Source of the DNA: Crambe crambe
Lineage: Eukaryota > Porifera > Demospongiae > Poecilosclerida > Crambeidae
Reading direction: 5' to 3'
NCBI GenBank assembly: GCA_963924555.1
Contig: OZ004597.1
Coordinates: 2,808,404 to 2,872,403 of the forward strand
DNA length: 64,000 nt
Shown here one piece after another: positions 62,201 through 64,000 of the stretch. The position numbers and the translations under genes are program-made. The notes beneath the pieces were generated by a model. The model searched no databases, was not told where the DNA came from, and was given only the letters and a program-made list of their open reading frames with translations. Position 1 is the first letter of the stretch. Each line of letters begins with the position of its first letter.

Positions 62201-64000
62201 ATAGCCATCATTGCTATACCCCTAGCAGCCCTAGGCCATATTGCTCTAATGCATACCCCTGACCCATAGTGCTATAATGCATTCAACATACCACTGTCAA
62301 TCAAGATATAATGCGCAACTCCAGCAGAAAAATTGTGACTGAACCTGAAGGTGAGCACTTGACCACCACTACCAGCTGCTGGGTATGTGGCTGAGGATGA
62401 CGTCACATCAAAACTATACACAAGTCTTCTGCTTATCTGCTCATAGAATCTGATGTACCTTCTTGAGCTGGGTCGAGAAATCTGCATTTCAATTTTAATA
62501 CAGTATGCTACACACTAATATGAAAATAATTGGGGAAGTGGAAAGGAAGAATGCATGAGATAATCATGGAAATCCTAAATCATTCGCTAAAAATTTATCT
62601 TACCCTTCCTCAGATATCTGTGAGAATTCTTATTGTCTAAAAATGCATCCACTTGTTCTTATGCTTTAAATTGAGGCTAATTGGGGAAGTGGAAACACTG
62701 AATCTATTGAAATAATTTCAGCCCTGCATAATAATAGCCTGAGAACGAGTGTATGGAAATTCATATTTTTTCAACTGCTATTTTAGATCAGGATGAAATT
62801 TAAAAGAGCTCGTTCTCAGGACTATTATGCTTAAAAGAGGCTAATTGGGTTGAAATAGAGATCTCCATTGTATGCATCGTTGGTGCCACTTTCAAATCGA
62901 CTTACTAGCTGGAATCTTGGTGTTTTATGTAGCTATGTATGCTTTCGTATCAATATATTATAGTCCTATCTTATCATTATTGTCAAGTTACAGCCTGATC
63001 AAATGTAATGCTCCAAGTTGTTGATGAAGTAGGTGAGAATCTTCCGATGGGTGAGACAGAACTTTGTAAAGCTTGTGGTCCAGTAACTGTTAGGGAAATC
63101 AGCTAATAATAAGTACAATTTTTGGGTTGCCTTTACCTCCTGCCAATAGAGTGATACATGAGCGATTGGAAACAAGGCTGCATAATAAGATAGACTTTGA
63201 AATTATAATGGAAAACTTTAGTACTCACTAAGTATACATATTGTAGCTAGGTATGGACACACAGTGGATAATGAAGCAAATGTTGATGAGGGCACATTGA
63301 AATTTCACAGTAGCCAGCTACATTGCTCACTTATTGCTACTCCTGGCACTGAAGCAGAAGATGTTAATCGCACTATGGGACATTGTAGGGGTCCAAGTGA
63401 CATTGATGTAGTAATGCTGTGTGTTGTATGCACTCCTGGTCACACTTGACTGCCTCAACCCCAATGGTGATGATGTAGGGAAATCCACAATGCTAATTAA
63501 GAAAGTGTATAGTAATACATAGGCATGTTAATTTACATTCATTTTTCTCCTCAAGCTACAGAACTGATTAAATTCAACAGTGACACTCTAGGTGAAATAT
63601 ATAGCTAGCTCTACCTGACACCAGAACCACCAGATGATGCCACAATTCCAGCAGTATATGTAGTTCCAAATGGCACAGGAATACATGACCCATCAGGAGG
63701 GGTCTCCCCAGCTACCAATGAAGGCTGAATACTTCCTGTGCAAGGCTGGCTGGAGGGAAAGACGTTGATGAGAAACTGGAGTGGGACACTGCTCAAGGGA
63801 GTAGTGCTTGAGCTTGATATGAAGTCTTCCACTTGAATGGCCACAGCATACCATCCAGTGTGCTGAGATGCAGTCCAGGAAAGAGTGCAAGTGTTCTAAG
63901 AAAAAAAGTCTATAGTGAACCTCTAACAGTGAACCTCTATTCTGGAGCCTTCAAAAAAGTCCCTAGGCCTGAGTAGAGAAAGATGTCCTTGTTCTGGAGA
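52996..64000 (-). CDS. Gene C: receptor-family N-terminus fused to a laminin alpha-type chain
   Basis: Minus-strand gene entering from beyond the right edge. The 5' exons in the window (63615-63895 down to 61991-62032) copy gene B N-terminal modules. The exon 61606-61931 starts as the same cbEGF exon and runs on in frame into a laminin LN-type domain. Then follow an L4-like domain, about ten laminin EGF (LE) repeats, two or more coiled-coil exons and five LG domains, ending at a stop at 52996-52998. The LG x5 tail and long coiled coil identify the alpha-chain class, which joins beta and gamma chains in basement membrane and binds cell receptors through its LG domains. Fused 5' modules are not a feature of known laminins. 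Whether laminin also has its own downstream start is unresolved. Confidence 0.8.
54466..54512. repeat. GGA/GGT repeat encoding the polyproline linker
   Basis: A purine-rich trinucleotide tract on the plus strand that is read on the minus strand as about 18 prolines with occasional Ser or Leu, between LG3 and LG4 of gene C. Such tracts vary in length between alleles. Confidence 0.8.
56398..58518 (-). other. Gene C laminin coiled-coil region
   Basis: Exons 58129-58518 (last LE, then the start of the helix), 57239-58071, 56659-57178 and 56398-56591. The translated sequence is rich in Leu, Ile, Val, Ser, Asn and Gln with heptad-like spacing, few Gly or Pro and almost no Cys, as in laminin domains II and I. 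A Gly/Ser-rich patch near 57420-57480 ([14 protein letters not shown]) interrupts the helix. In the family this rod pairs with beta and gamma chains. At about 600 residues it matches the usual length. Confidence 0.75.
58518..60402 (-). other. Gene C laminin-type EGF (LE) repeats
   Basis: Exons 60247-60402, 60054-60191, 59793-59998, 59452-59738, 59271-59393, 58821-59211 and 58580-58765, with a final LE at the start of 58129-58518. The eight-cysteine LE pattern is clear, for example C-x-C-N...C...C-x-C-x-x-G-V-G-G-x-x-C-x-x-C-x-x-G-Y-F. About ten repeats are present; some are split between exons. They form the rod between the globular N-terminus and the coiled coil. I see no N-I-D-P-N-A-type nidogen-binding loop, as expected for an alpha rather than gamma chain. 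Confidence 0.8.
60463..61931 (-). other. Gene C LN-type and L4-like domains, with the fusion exon
   Basis: Exons 61606-61931, 61328-61552, 61219-61269, 60574-61160 and 60463-60523. The LN part has N-S-T-C-G-D-P-P, then [10 protein letters not shown] and V-E-L-V-F-S-L, matching the laminin N-terminal pattern of a Cys-Gly near the start and a D-G-x...x-W-W-Q-S core. The next large exon has [17 protein letters not shown] and [11 protein letters not shown], like the domain IV of alpha chains. No LE repeat lies between them, which is unusual. The fusion point is near 61846, inside the exon. Confidence 0.7.
61991..63895 (-). other. Gene C exons shared with the gene B N-terminal modules
   Basis: Exons 63615-63895, 63331-63492, 63137-63177, 62992-63086, 62292-62481, 62100-62177 and 61991-62032 match gene B exons 46992-47275, 46637-46798, 46400-46440, 46245-46339, 45139-45328, 44997-45074 and 44880-44921 in order, with open frames and conserved splice sites. 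In-frame changes only (for example loss of one codon in N-T-A-S-Q) argue that this copy is still under coding constraint. More upstream exons, including a signal peptide, are expected beyond 64000. Confidence 0.8.
62726..62832. repeat. Small TIR element in gene C intron
   Basis: The left end has TAGCCTGAGAACGAG and the right end, read inverted, TAGTCCTGAGAACGAG. A core of about 60 bp lies between. The gene B counterpart intron lacks it and carries the TA-flanked 621-bp element nearby instead. Confidence 0.6.

Noticed and set aside
1..64000. tRNA, rRNA and bacterial contamination
   Set aside because: No cloverleaf or rRNA signature was noticed, and every sizeable coding region except the Fanzor remnant is split by introns.

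Overview
The window is animal nuclear DNA and most resembles an intron-dense, AT-rich, early-branching metazoan. I infer a demosponge-like genome. The support is: one fibronectin type III (FN3) domain per exon, introns of about 50-700 bp with GT/AG ends, EGF, laminin LN/LE/LG and FN3 domains, many AGCTAGCTA runs, and many small terminal-inverted-repeat (TIR) elements. There are no operons, Shine-Dalgarno sites or prokaryotic genes. The species cannot be fixed from the sequence alone.

Layout. (1) 1-20567, plus strand: the 3' part of gene A, a giant single-pass receptor-like protein with about 35 FN3 domains, a transmembrane exon and a short acidic cytoplasmic tail. (2) 20568-22259: the centre of a large tail-to-tail inverted duplication. 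It holds a dead FN3 relic split by a hAT-like miniature element, which itself carries a 39-bp perfect palindrome flanked by a 9-bp duplication. (3) 22260-48483, minus strand: gene B, the complete paralogue (signal peptide, unassigned N-terminal modules, EGF-like domains, about 39 FN3 domains, transmembrane segment, acidic tail). (4) 48484-50001: upstream region of gene B with no gene I can support. (5) 50002-51456, minus strand: orphan tail exons of a third copy, split by a minisatellite-bearing insertion. (6) About 51650-52780, plus strand: a decayed Fanzor (eukaryotic TnpB-like RNA-guided nuclease) pseudogene. (7) 52996 to beyond 64000, minus strand: gene C. Its 5' exons copy the N-terminal modules of gene B, then run in one open exon into a laminin alpha-type protein (LN, L4-like, about ten LE, coiled coil, five LG).

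How it fits together. All three genes look like cell-surface or matrix proteins. A and B are recent duplicates with aligned exons and introns, so each serves as an empty-site reference for insertions in the other. Copy C has the same family 5' modules upstream of laminin and the same family tail exons downstream of it. The simplest reading is that a laminin alpha gene replaced the FN3/transmembrane middle of a third family member and captured its 5' exons. The Fanzor remnant and the minisatellite insertion lie at the downstream junction of that rearrangement.

Exon boundaries were set by eye from reading frame, GT/AG sites and A/B comparison. Most should be right to within a few bases, but none has transcript support.
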